DNA of 64,000 nucleotides from Endozoicomonas elysicola (GTDB lineage Bacteria; Pseudomonadota; Gammaproteobacteria; Pseudomonadales; Endozoicomonadaceae), in NCBI RefSeq assembly GCF_000710775.1, contig NZ_JOJP01000001.1:1255825-1319824 (forward strand). The letters run 5' to 3'. This document shows, piece by piece, positions 53,636-62,419 of the stretch; the first letter of the stretch is position 1, and each line of letters begins with the position of its first letter. The notes below the pieces were generated by a model. The model was not told the origin of the DNA. It saw only the letters and a list, made by a program, of their open reading frames with translations, and did no database searches. A program made the translations under genes and the position numbers.

Positions 53636-53695
53636 CCCTAACAAAAATGTCCTGCGGACATTCACTCCACTTTTACCGCTAAGTTTGTTGTTAGG
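53636..53695. other. attC-like recombination site candidate
   Basis: Begins CCCTAACAAA and ends TTTGTTGTTAGGC, giving imperfect terminal complementarity with the integron core GTTAGGC at the right. An inner perfect hairpin AATGTCC-TGC-GGACATT is present. It directly follows the two-gene unit. About 60 bp, within the attC size range, but the second half of the stem pairs poorly. Confidence 0.35.
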
Positions 53696-53848
53696 CCCTC
53701 AAAGGCTGCTCAAAGGCTGGTGTCAGGTCTTGAAACTTGAATTTATTGGAAAAAAGGGCTTGATCTTTGAATTATTTTTCAGAATTACAAAATAAGGCTT
53801 TTTAAAATAGACATCCTACTATCCAGATCTTCAGATTATGAGAAATTT

Positions 53849-54436
53849 GTGACTCATATTTTGCAGCAGCCAGCGTATGATAGCTCTGACAGAATCAGAG
53901 TCAGTAAAATAATGTGCAGTGTGTCTCTTGAACACGCTGAGAGTTTCAAAATATTGTTAGCTTCAAGAAACTTTACTTCTGCGATCAGTCTATTGAGATT
54001 ACAGTTTGAGTCTTTAGTCCGAGGTATGTGGGTTCTCTATGCTGCTTCTGATACAGCGTTAAGGAAATTGACTGCTGACTTAACTGAAGAAAGCCAGAAG
54101 AGGGCAAATAACCTTCCTATGTTATCTGAGATGATAAAACAGCTGGAGGGTAAAGCTCCAAAAAATGCAATTGATCCGATACTTGAATTTAAGGAATATT
54201 CCTGGAAGCCTTTAAGTTCGTATGTACATGGCGGGCTTCATGCGATTGATCGACACAGTAAGGGATATCCGCTTGATATTTTGATTCAAGCCCTTAAAGC
54301 TTCTAATGGTGTAAATGGTTTGGTCGCAATATTTGCGTCAGTCCTGACTGGCCAGAGCGACTTAACTAAAGATGTCTACAGGTCTCTAGAGGAGTATTCT
54401 GACTGCTTTCAAATGAAAGTAGAGATTGCTTTATAA
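53849..54436 (+). CDS. DUF6988-like helical protein
   Basis: 195 residues from GTG 53849. Core motifs CSVSLEHAESFKILLASRNFTSAISLLRLQFESLVRGMWVLYAAS and KPLSSYVHGGLHAIDRH match what I recall of the DUF6988/DUF5677-like group of bacterial helical proteins often found in islands. The frame remains open upstream for about 26 codons (reading DILLSRSSDYEKF before the start), which looks like protein, so the true start may be an unusual codon further upstream. Function unknown. Confidence 0.6.
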   Translation: MTHILQQPAYDSSDRIRVSKIMCSVSLEHAESFKILLASRNFTSAISLLRLQFESLVRGMWVLYAASDTALRKLTADLTEESQKRANNLPMLSEMIKQLEGKAPKNAIDPILEFKEYSWKPLSSYVHGGLHAIDRHSKGYPLDILIQALKASNGVNGLVAIFASVLTGQSDLTKDVYRSLEEYSDCFQMKVEIAL

Positions 54437-54496
54437 AAAATTCTGTGTGCAATTGAAGATTAGGGCAGTATCAATATGAATAAGGAGAATTAGGCG

Positions 54497-54925
54497 TTGA
54501 TCGAGAGTATTCCAAAGTTTGCTGAATTAAAAACTTTGAAGGAACTGAGTAAAGTTCTTGTAGTACCTTTACTGGTGACAGCATTTCTTACGCAGACAAA
54601 CTTCACTTTTTTTGGTTTAGAAGTTGATTTGAAAACTTCAATGAGTATCCAGATATTTCAATTCATTGCTGTTCTAGTGTCGGCCATTGCTGTTATTGGT
54701 GGCATTGCCTGGGGAGTACACGATCTTTTGGTTTATCTTCAAATAATAACGCAATCAACAGCGCTTCTTATTTTATCAACGGTTTCTATAACGTTGGGCC
54801 TTCTTGGAATATTCGGTGAAAAAATACCGTTATTGATGGATTTGAATCATCTATGGTTTTATGGTTCATTTGTCTGTGGTTTCTACTTTTTAGCACGAGC
54901 TGCAGATATTGAAAAAATGTTGTAA
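54497..54925 (+). CDS. Hypothetical membrane protein
   Basis: 142 residues with a TTG start behind AGGAG. Three or four TM segments (about 20-36, 47-72, 80-102, 112-132). A single gene between the DUF6988-like and Mrr genes; no family recognised. Confidence 0.5.
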   Translation: MIESIPKFAELKTLKELSKVLVVPLLVTAFLTQTNFTFFGLEVDLKTSMSIQIFQFIAVLVSAIAVIGGIAWGVHDLLVYLQIITQSTALLILSTVSITLGLLGIFGEKIPLLMDLNHLWFYGSFVCGFYFLARAADIEKML

Positions 54926-55107
54926 TAAATATGTGCTGCCAATTCATTTTGGCTTCAAGTAAAACTAGGGTCTAGTCTTGAATGTTGAATTTATTAAAAT
55001 GAAAGATCTGACCATCATGACTACGAAGGTGTTTATTTTTTGCAAAGTCTAGATAATATCGGGAGCAAGTCTTTCATTGAGCGAAATCTATTATCAGGTC
55101 TTTAATC

Positions 55108-56337
55108 TTGTCTCATCTAACAATTAATCATCTTCAGGAAATGGACTGGAAACGGTTCGAAGAGCTTTGTCATCAATATTTCCTGCATAAAGGTTATGAT
55201 TCACAATTAACGGCTTCTGGTGCAGATGGGGGTGTTGATGTTGTACTGAAAAGGACATCTCCTGAAGGTAAGCTTGTTAAGGTTTACGTTCAATGCAAAG
55301 CCTGGTCAAATCAAAAAGTTGGAGTGAAGGTTGTTCGTGAACTCTATGGTGTCATGGCTGGAGACCAGGTTCCTATCGGTATTTTTATCACTGCCAGTGA
55401 TTTTACTGACGATGCTATGGCTTTTGCGAAAGGGAAGAAGCTGCAACTGATTTCTGGTGAAAGGCTTTTATCGCTTATTAGCCAGTTACCTGAAGATCAG
55501 CACAAAGAGCTGGCTGATCAAGCTCTGGCTGGAGATTATACCACCCCAAGCTGTCCGAAATGCGAAGTTAAGATGGTGCTTCGTACTGTCTCAAAAGGTA
55601 AAAATAGTGGAGAGCAGTTCTGGGGGTGTCGTAACTTCCCTTCATGTCGTCAGAGGCTGCATGTAAAAGGAGGCCAATCTAAGGCAAGCGATAGTGATGA
55701 TTTCTATGACCGTATCTTCAATACATCCAGAAATCGGTCAAGGCAATACACAGGTTCTTCCAATAATAACTGGTCATCTGGTGGCAATGACCAAACCAAA
55801 TCTTCCTATAGGTATTCAGGTGCTTCTGCATCCGCTGAAGCTTGGGCTGCTGAATCCAGTGGCGGAAGAAACTCTAGGCAGAGCTCGAAAAGTAGAAGTA
55901 ATGGCAAGGTGCTTTTGGTTAGCATTGTTCTTTCCATTGGTCTTGTCGCAGGAGCTATAAAAGCCATTGGCTCTGTGTTTGACTGGTTCGGCGCCTCTAT
56001 GGTGGAAAATGCCCAGAACGTTCAGCAAGGTGTGCAACAATCCCATAAGCAGAGTGAGAGTGGGCAACAGAGGACTCAAACTGCTTCTTCTGTTCAGCCT
56101 GTAACTGACTCCTATGATGAGCAGGTGTTTGCTCTTGAACGTAAAGCAGCACTGGCCTATGAGCTTGAGCTGGCGCAGGAGATGCAAAGAAAATCAGAAG
56201 CATGGGAGAAATGGTACGAACTCCCTTGGCGTTGTGATGACTGGCGCTCCGAAGATCACATGGTTGAGTGTGTTAACCACAAGCGAAAAGCAAAAGAGGC
56301 GTTCGATATACTCTGGGCTGAAGGGAAATTGAAATAA
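55108..56337 (+). CDS. Mrr-type restriction endonuclease with topoisomerase-like zinc finger and TM segment
   Basis: 409 residues. Mrr_cat nuclease domain at about 10-125 with catalytic D44 (ADGGVDVVL) and Q62-x-K64 (VQCKAW). A C4 zinc finger of the topoisomerase I type follows (about 148-178, CPKCEVKMVL ... WGCRNFPSCRQR), then a serine/asparagine-rich linker, one TM helix near 272-292 and a Q-rich C-terminal coil. Mrr proteins cut modified DNA (type IV restriction). Start TTG at 55108; ATG at 55141 is an alternative. Confidence 0.8.
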   Translation: MSHLTINHLQEMDWKRFEELCHQYFLHKGYDSQLTASGADGGVDVVLKRTSPEGKLVKVYVQCKAWSNQKVGVKVVRELYGVMAGDQVPIGIFITASDFTDDAMAFAKGKKLQLISGERLLSLISQLPEDQHKELADQALAGDYTTPSCPKCEVKMVLRTVSKGKNSGEQFWGCRNFPSCRQRLHVKGGQSKASDSDDFYDRIFNTSRNRSRQYTGSSNNNWSSGGNDQTKSSYRYSGASASAEAWAAESSGGRNSRQSSKSRSNGKVLLVSIVLSIGLVAGAIKAIGSVFDWFGASMVENAQNVQQGVQQSHKQSESGQQRTQTASSVQPVTDSYDEQVFALERKAALAYELELAQEMQRKSEAWEKWYELPWRCDDWRSEDHMVECVNHKRKAKEAFDILWAEGKLK

Positions 56338-56422
56338 TTCTTTGCGGGGTTTATCTATGCCTCCAGTGACCTGTGCATACACCGATATATCTATGTCGGA
56401 GACCAAAATGGTATAGATCAGT

Positions 56423-57184
56423 ATGCGCAAGGGCTGGCGATCCCCTCTCAAGGAAAAGCCTTTAAGGAATCCAGGGCAATCTCTGGATGAATATATTCAA
56501 AATCTACTTGATGTTGAAATCAATTCTTATCTTGTTGTTGCTTTAACTGCTTTGGTTTTAGCTTTCTACGAATGGTACCGCTGGTATACTGATGTTGGCT
56601 ATCATCCCGTAGCGTTGACTATTATCGCTGTTTTGGCTGTCTTATACAGCGCATGGAAGATCCGCCGGCTGATGGTTAAGGTTAATCGGCTAAAGCAGGG
56701 CAGGGATGGCGAGAAGATCGTAGGCCAATACCTTGATAACCTGAAAGCCAGTGGTTATAGAGTCTTCCATGATATCGTCTGTGATGACTTCAATATTGAC
56801 CATGTGGTGATTTGTGAGCATGGCCTTTTTACGATTGAAACCAAGACTTATTCCAAGCCAGGTTCAGGAAGTTCGGCAGTCGTTGTCAAAGGTGATCAGA
56901 TTACGGTGAATGGCTTCACCACTGAAAAAATAGTTCATCAGGCAAAAGCAGAAGCCGACTGGCTAAGGCAGCTGCTACTTGAAACAACCGGTGAAACGCA
57001 TCCTATACGGCCTGTCGTTTTATTCCCCGAATGGTATGTAAACTCCTCCCAAGCAAACCGTGATATTTGGGTCTTGAATCCCAAAGCCCTACCTACCTTT
57101 ATTGCCAATACCCCCAAGCTGCTTTCAAAACAGCAGGTCATGCAGGCGACTTACAGTGTATCCAGATACATCAGGACTACCTGA
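56423..57184 (+). CDS. NERD domain nuclease-related membrane protein
   Basis: 253 residues with two TM segments near residues 35-75, then a NERD domain (about 92-205): GRDGEKIVGQYLDNLKASGYRVFHDI, FNIDHVVICEHGLFTIETKTYSKPG, with the D...E-x-K pattern of restriction-like nucleases (ID, ETK). Together with the preceding Mrr gene it makes a pair of membrane-anchored PD-(D/E)xK proteins at the end of the cargo. Confidence 0.78.
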   Translation: MRKGWRSPLKEKPLRNPGQSLDEYIQNLLDVEINSYLVVALTALVLAFYEWYRWYTDVGYHPVALTIIAVLAVLYSAWKIRRLMVKVNRLKQGRDGEKIVGQYLDNLKASGYRVFHDIVCDDFNIDHVVICEHGLFTIETKTYSKPGSGSSAVVVKGDQITVNGFTTEKIVHQAKAEADWLRQLLLETTGETHPIRPVVLFPEWYVNSSQANRDIWVLNPKALPTFIANTPKLLSKQQVMQATYSVSRYIRTT

Positions 57185-57211
57185 TCAGTCTTCATTTATC
57201 CCCCTTTTCAA

Positions 57212-57344
57212 GTGTCCAAAAAGTGTCCAGAAAATAGCGTATTACTGCGGGAAATAGCGGGAAAACGGCTATTTCTTGATGTCTGAAATTGGTTAACTTA
57301 TTGAAAAATAAAGAGAACCCTAATTTAGAACTAGGGTTCAAATC
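57212..57344. repeat. Internal attR-like arm (relic junction)
   Basis: Begins with the 18-mer GTGTCCAAAAAGTGTCCA and continues with GTATTACTGCG...AAATAGCG...AAAACGG, then a hairpin AACCCT...AGGGTT and the core start GGGTTCAAATC (57334-57344). The same string of features in the same spacing occurs at 60038-60170. The core is intact only for its first 11 bases, so this end looks degenerate. Confidence 0.75.
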
Positions 57345-57428
57345 ATATCTTTTTAATAAATACCAACTGTCTAACTTATTGATGCTTGTTGCTTTTATTC
57401 TGGTAATACCGTTATCGAAGTTTATAAA

Positions 57429-57446
57429 GTCCAGGAAGTGTCCAAC
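57429..57446. repeat. Arm-like repeat at left end of the satellite module
   Basis: GTCCAGGAAGTGTCCAAC differs at only two positions from GTCCAAAAAGTGTCCAAC at the attL side (39157-39174). It lies 85 bp inside the internal junction, comparable with 71 bp at attL. Confidence 0.55.
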
Positions 57447-57507
57447 AAATTTAACCTAAGCGATAGTTAACGGAAGTATTCGCTCTCAGCCTGCAAGTTT
57501 GAATCAC

Positions 57508-59844
57508 TTATCTGACAGCATTCCAGTTGTCTGAAATCATAGGTAACCCCATTGCCTTGTAAATGTAGTTACTTCCTTTTTCCTGGTTGAGGCACTCAAT
57601 AGCCAGTCGATTTACCACCTTTACAGGGAAAGCCTGCCCCTTGTTTCCTGCGCTTTTGCCAATTACCAGGAAGTACCCACCCTTTCTTCTGTCGTTAAAC
57701 AGTGCGACGACCATGCTGTTAATGTGTTTGACTCTGGCTCTTTCAACAGATTCGTGAGGCAGCGTTGTTTTCGTTCTGACTCCTTCTACTATTATCTGTT
57801 TAAGCGTAGACATCACCTCTGTGCCAAAGAGTGTTTCCAGAAATTTGTGCTTTTGCTGATCTGTGAATACATCCAGACGCTTGCAGTCTCTAAAATCAAA
57901 CAGCGGCTTGCCAATAAACCTGTCGTACATGACGTTAGCCATGAGTTCGAATTCTTCGTCAGCCGGTGTTGCTTTGCGCTCCCTGTCAAATCCCCAGCCG
58001 AATGGATACTGCTTCAGCTTGAAGAGCTTTAAAATATCATCAACGTACCTGCGAACACATTGTCGCTGACTTTCCGAATGCATTGAGGCTCCTTTTTCAA
58101 ACTCAGCCAAAAATTCCCTGCGTGTCCATTTTGCTGGATCACCTTTTACATCCCAGCTTTTTGGAAAGACTACTGACTGTTTTAGCAGGTGCAGCATGGT
58201 GCCATCAATATTGCCGTCCTTACTGGGGACTTTTTCATTCTCTGCTATTTCAGAGAGTTTTCTTGCTGAGGGTGGAGCAATCTGTTCGGCAATCTGGCGG
58301 TAGCCTACGGTTTCTGAAAACTTGTGGACAGATTCACTGGGTTTCATCGCCTGCTTTTTGACCTGGTTAAGATCACGGACAATGGTTTTTGATTTTTCTG
58401 CACAGCGCTCTTCCAGAAATTTATCAAGCTGTTGTCTTTCACGCTCGCTTTTACAGTTTTCTACAAATTTCAGCACTGCATCTGCAATAGCCATGTCTCC
58501 CTTAAGCTTGCGGATGTCTGCGATTGATGGGTAGGTTTTAGTGACAACAGCAGGAGTAACAGGCTTTGGTTTTTCCTTTGCTATGGGTGGTCTGCTGGCA
58601 ACAGGTTTAGGTTTTGCTTCAGGCCTTGGAGTAGATGGTTTTGGTTCAGCTGCTTCTTCTTTTTTTCTTTTTGACTGCTCGAGAAATTTAGCTGTATCTT
58701 CGAGCATTTTATCGAACTCCTCCATTGCTTTTTCTGTGGCTTCCTGATGCTTTCTTTCCAGCTCTGAAAGCTTTGAGCTTGAGGCTTTATCAGTAGTGTC
58801 TGTGTTGTCCTGCTTTTTATGACTTGTTGATGGTTGATCAAGAGATCCAGCTACAGGCTCTTTTGTGTCTTCATCGTCAGATTCTGGTTCATCGAGACCA
58901 GAATCACATCCAGGATCTCCATCATCGGGAGCTGAAGGTGCCGAAACTCCAGAATCTCTTGCCAGTGCGTTAACCTCATTTTTCATAAAGTTAAAAGCGG
59001 AAAGTGCCTGTAGCCTTCTGAGAAGAGACTTATCGGTATCCGATTCTACCTTCTCCTGAGCATCTTTAAAGGTAGGATTACTGAAGGCTTTGGCTATGCA
59101 GGCAGTCCTGACATCATCCATGAGCATATCCATTTTGTCAGTCATTTGCTCTATGGCATGCCGGACAACCTCACTTTTCGCTTCCATACTTGCTGGCATT
59201 AGCTTGTCGAGCTGATAAACACGTCGAACATACTCAGTAAAGTGGTGTGTGGCTTTTGTTTTGTCAGGGGTAACAAAGTCATGGGCACTATTTCTGAAAA
59301 ATGCTTTTAATTTCTCTGTGGCCTTTTCTCCATTGCCCTCTCTGATTTGTTGTAAGTCTTGCTGCAGTTCTTTATCAAATCTCTGGTAGCGAACATCAGG
59401 TGCTTCCCAAACTTCTATGGGTAGTTCCAGATCCATCTCTAAAAACTCGTCCAGTTCTGAGTCTGAAATGTGAAGGTCATCTAATAGCCTTTGAGAGTTC
59501 GGTTCTTTAGGCTTTTCTGACTCTTTGTTTTTCTTTTTTTCTGCCGGTTTTTCCATTTCTGGCATCATCATTCCAAGCAGTTTTTCATGTTCCAGATGGG
59601 GAGTCTTTTCAATATCAGAGAAAAAAGGGTGTACTTGTATAACAGTCTGAGGATTGTACTTGTTGAGGCTTTTGTGGGGAGGAGTAGGCGCCAGGTTATT
59701 AGTGAGAATAGATTTTTGGCCAAGCAATTCATCTCTTTGGTGGCAAGTCCATCGCCCTGTATGTGCAGAGTTATTGTCATGGAGAGCAGCAGAGGAATAG
59801 TGTGAGTTAAGGTGGTATGGTAAGAGCTGGTTATTAGTATCCAC
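57508..59844 (-). CDS. Large orphan protein of the satellite module
   Basis: 778 residues, GTG start with AGGGA upstream. N-terminal ~100 residues polar; K/E-rich stretch near 100-115; helical regions; acidic low-complexity segment near 295-340; a coiled-coil region (about 355-395, ERKHQEATEKAMEEFDKMLEDTAKFLEQSKRKKEE); a proline/lysine-rich linker (about 400-430); a helical C-terminal half. No signal peptide, TM, nuclease or ATPase motif. It is the only gene between two attR-like arms, and its base composition is less AT-rich than the adjacent cargo. Function unknown; effector-like architecture. Confidence 0.7.
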   Translation of the reverse strand: MDTNNQLLPYHLNSHYSSAALHDNNSAHTGRWTCHQRDELLGQKSILTNNLAPTPPHKSLNKYNPQTVIQVHPFFSDIEKTPHLEHEKLLGMMMPEMEKPAEKKKNKESEKPKEPNSQRLLDDLHISDSELDEFLEMDLELPIEVWEAPDVRYQRFDKELQQDLQQIREGNGEKATEKLKAFFRNSAHDFVTPDKTKATHHFTEYVRRVYQLDKLMPASMEAKSEVVRHAIEQMTDKMDMLMDDVRTACIAKAFSNPTFKDAQEKVESDTDKSLLRRLQALSAFNFMKNEVNALARDSGVSAPSAPDDGDPGCDSGLDEPESDDEDTKEPVAGSLDQPSTSHKKQDNTDTTDKASSSKLSELERKHQEATEKAMEEFDKMLEDTAKFLEQSKRKKEEAAEPKPSTPRPEAKPKPVASRPPIAKEKPKPVTPAVVTKTYPSIADIRKLKGDMAIADAVLKFVENCKSERERQQLDKFLEERCAEKSKTIVRDLNQVKKQAMKPSESVHKFSETVGYRQIAEQIAPPSARKLSEIAENEKVPSKDGNIDGTMLHLLKQSVVFPKSWDVKGDPAKWTRREFLAEFEKGASMHSESQRQCVRRYVDDILKLFKLKQYPFGWGFDRERKATPADEEFELMANVMYDRFIGKPLFDFRDCKRLDVFTDQQKHKFLETLFGTEVMSTLKQIIVEGVRTKTTLPHESVERARVKHINSMVVALFNDRRKGGYFLVIGKSAGNKGQAFPVKVVNRLAIECLNQEKGSNYIYKAMGLPMISDNWNAVR

Positions 59845-60037
59845 TTGATGATCCCTGACTTTAAATAGCTTGATTCAGTGAAGTTGGAGTTTTATTAATC
59901 CAAAAAATTCAATGCCAGCCCAGGTAATTCGTGATTATTTCGTAAATTACTGAATAAAAAAGTTATTTTATACTTCTTTAATACATGCATTGTTAGGAAT
60001 GATAGTGCCTATTAGCTGTTGATTTAGTCGATCTGAA
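59845..60037. other. Upstream region of the orphan gene
   Basis: 193 bp, AT-rich, leading into the right arm. No gene; presumably contains the promoter of the 778-residue gene. Confidence 0.3.
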
Positions 60038-60185
60038 GTGTCCAAAAAGTGTCCAGAAAATTGAGTATTACTGCGTAAAATAGCGTAAAAACGGTGATTT
60101 TTTGATTGAAGATTTTTCATAATTAACTGAAAAATATAGAAAACCCCAATCTAAGACTGGGGTTCAAATCCCGCCGCCTCCACCA
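60038..60185. repeat. attR: right arm and core of the element
   Basis: 18-mer arm repeat at 60038-60055, then a region parallel to 57230-57333, a hairpin AACCCC...GGGGTT, and the 26-bp core (60160-60185) identical to the 3' end of ssrA copy 2. Confidence 0.85.
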
Positions 60186-60190
60186 AATAG

Positions 60191-60225
60191 AAACCCGGTT
60201 GATCCTGGATCTTCCGGGTTTTTTA
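60191..60225 (+). terminator. Original terminator of ssrA copy 2, displaced by integration
   Basis: AAACCCGG pairs with CCGGGTTT followed by TTTT, starting 6 bases after the attR core, the same offset as at ssrA copy 1. It also suits the convergent flavoprotein gene. Confidence 0.75.
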
Positions 60226-60284
60226 TTGCCTGATATTTTTCAGATATCAAGAGGGGAAAACCTTAGTTCCCTTCGACGTGTACT

Positions 60285-62129
60285 TTATTGCAAAAGCTCG
60301 TCGAGCATGGCGTTCGAATACAGGTTCATTGGGTCATACTCCTGCATAATGCGAACGGTGCTGACGAAGCTTCGTGGCGTTTTTGCAAATGATGCCGGGA
60401 TTTTGGTGCGCAAAATATCACTATCCGTCCATGGGCCTTTATCATCGGTGTATCCCCATCCCTTTGACCATTCCGAACGCATTTCTGCAGTAGGGTATCT
60501 GTCGTATAGCCATTGCTCAATTTCCCGATAAAGGGCATTCGATGCAGGGGCTCCGGGCAACGTCAGTAAGTCAAGCCACACCGCGGTATCAACCTTTGAG
60601 TCACTGGTGCTGGATTTTGTTAAGGCTGAAATAGCGGGTGGTTTGGGCTTTTGTCCATTGCGGGTTTTCAGGCTGCCCGTTTCTTCCAGCCCGGTGACCC
60701 GGATTTCCATAGGGCCAGCCATGGGGTATAGCCCCCGCTGGGCGTACTCTTTTGCCAATGACTGATACTTCTGAACAAAATCATGAATCATTTTCTGGAC
60801 ATCAGCCCTTGGGAGATGAATGGCATAACCATTGGCAGTTACTCTCAGGGTCGATTTTTTCACATAGAGCAACGTGTGCCAGGCAGGGCCCCAGAGATCA
60901 TTCAGTCGGATTACGCTGGCAGGCGTAGTGGATAAATCAAGCTCTGAACTGTCTGCGTCGTTCTTAGACATGGCATTTTTCAGCTCGACACTGGTCAGTT
61001 TTCCATCAAGGGCAAGGTCAACCAGACAGTATTGAAACTGTCCAAAGCTCGGTACCAGGCTGGGGCTATCGTTGACGATAGATTTGATCAGGCGGCTTCC
61101 TATCACCGGTATTTGATCGGCAAAGGCATAGTTATAAGGGCCCGTTGTTACTTTTGATTCCGGTGGTTTGGTCGGGCTGTTTTCCCAGATTTTCAACCAT
61201 GGGTATTCTGTGAATGGGAACCAGATCGTTTCCATCCGCCCGTAGCGGTCAAGAATACTGGCAACAGTTAATGCACTGTTATTGGCATTTTCATGAAACA
61301 ACTCTTTCCAGCTGACGTTGGTGTAACTTCGACAGCGCAGGTTGAAGTTAGGCACAGCCTGAAGCGTCACTTCTGTAATTAACAGGCGACCCATGTGGGT
61401 GAGGAAAACATCGGTATCTTCTTCGTCTCTGTGAAAGGTTTTGGCTTCATACTTCCCGGTGCCCCGATTGTAGACGATGGCTCTCAGTGACAAGACCGTA
61501 TTACTTAAACTGCCATGAAAGTTAGGGTCTTCATTAGAATTATTATATTCAACACCGGTTCCATGGCCGTTAATCGCCAGTATACCTGCAATGGTAATAT
61601 CACCGGGTGCCGGCGTATTTTGGAATGCGTATCCCTGGCTGGCTCCACCGGGCGTGCGGTTGTCCGATAAGAAACGATATAAATCTTCCGCAAGGGTGCC
61701 AGAGCCCGCTCGCACAACACCGTAATCTGGCAGGGCTTTTACCATCTCCAATTGGTTGAGCAGGGATGTATCCACCAATAATATTTTGTCGTCTTTCGTG
61801 GTGCCCTGGGTAATGATGAGGGGGGACCAGTTATGCATTTCCCCAAGCGGCCTTACCTTGTAGCCATTTTCTGCCGCCCACTGCACGATGGTTACCGCAT
61901 CACTCTCATTGGTGGGTTTGGTTGCCAGCATATCTTTGGCCTGTATGTTTTCAGACCAATTGATAAAGTTGATTTTGTAAAAAGTCGCATCACAGCCTGT
62001 TAATAAAGCAGACATGGGTAAAGCTGTGGTGACCAGCGCGGTAAAGGTCAGGGTTGATGAGTTTTTCAGGAATTGACGTCGGCTTTTGTTGACTTCAGGA
62101 GAGATTGTTTCGCTGCGATTTTTCTTCAT
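60285..62129 (-). CDS. Tat-exported FAD-dependent oxidoreductase, cholesterol oxidase (VAO-type) family
   Basis: 614 residues. The N-terminus carries a twin-arginine-like signal (SRRQFLKNSSTLTFTALVTTALPMSALLTGC), so export and possibly lipidation are likely. The FAD-binding PCMH domain (about 65-240) shows VRPLGEMHNWSP, VRAGSGTLAEDLYRFL and TIAGILAINGHGTGVEY, and the C-terminal part resembles the substrate-binding domain of Brevibacterium-type cholesterol oxidase. Oxidation of a sterol or other alcohol is inferred; the substrate is unproven. Confidence 0.78.
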   Translation of the reverse strand: MKKNRSETISPEVNKSRRQFLKNSSTLTFTALVTTALPMSALLTGCDATFYKINFINWSENIQAKDMLATKPTNESDAVTIVQWAAENGYKVRPLGEMHNWSPLIITQGTTKDDKILLVDTSLLNQLEMVKALPDYGVVRAGSGTLAEDLYRFLSDNRTPGGASQGYAFQNTPAPGDITIAGILAINGHGTGVEYNNSNEDPNFHGSLSNTVLSLRAIVYNRGTGKYEAKTFHRDEEDTDVFLTHMGRLLITEVTLQAVPNFNLRCRSYTNVSWKELFHENANNSALTVASILDRYGRMETIWFPFTEYPWLKIWENSPTKPPESKVTTGPYNYAFADQIPVIGSRLIKSIVNDSPSLVPSFGQFQYCLVDLALDGKLTSVELKNAMSKNDADSSELDLSTTPASVIRLNDLWGPAWHTLLYVKKSTLRVTANGYAIHLPRADVQKMIHDFVQKYQSLAKEYAQRGLYPMAGPMEIRVTGLEETGSLKTRNGQKPKPPAISALTKSSTSDSKVDTAVWLDLLTLPGAPASNALYREIEQWLYDRYPTAEMRSEWSKGWGYTDDKGPWTDSDILRTKIPASFAKTPRSFVSTVRIMQEYDPMNLYSNAMLDELLQ

Positions 62130-62419
62130 TGAGACCTATCCGTGGGCAAATGGAAGTTTACAGCTATCAGTTTCTGAAGGTATCGAAGATTGTTGGGAAA
62201 ATGAACCGTTTCAAGAAACCTTCACAAAATAATTTGATGCACTGGTAGTCTTTAAGGCATCTTCGGTCACTTTATTGAGTGCTCTATGCTTTTTCTGAAA
62301 ATTCACAGTCTATTGGATGTTGAGGTTAATACCTGCCCGGTGGTTGCGCTCAGTACTCCGGTGCTGGTTTTTAGGAATGGTTTCGTCGGTTTATTGATGT
62401 AGGCTGCCATCCGATGACG
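62130..62419. other. Intergenic region
   Basis: 290 bp between two minus-strand genes. No gene or clear terminator seen. Confidence 0.3.

Larger units (their letters stand above)
39085..60185. mobile_element. Integrative element: inovirus prophage plus defence cargo and a satellite module
   Basis: Bounded by exact 26-bp copies of the tmRNA 3' end. Contains an integrase next to attL, an inovirus structural and replication module (39.1-47.5 kb), AT-rich cargo (48.0-57.2 kb), an internal attR-like arm (57212-57344) and a final module with one large gene (57.5-59.8 kb). The chromosome right of attR keeps a terminator related to that of ssrA copy 1, as expected for the original target. Confidence 0.85.

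Noticed and set aside
60160-60185. A partial tRNA gene at the right end of the element
   Set aside because: It is the duplicated T-arm/acceptor end of ssrA copy 2 (attR core), without D-arm or anticodon arm.
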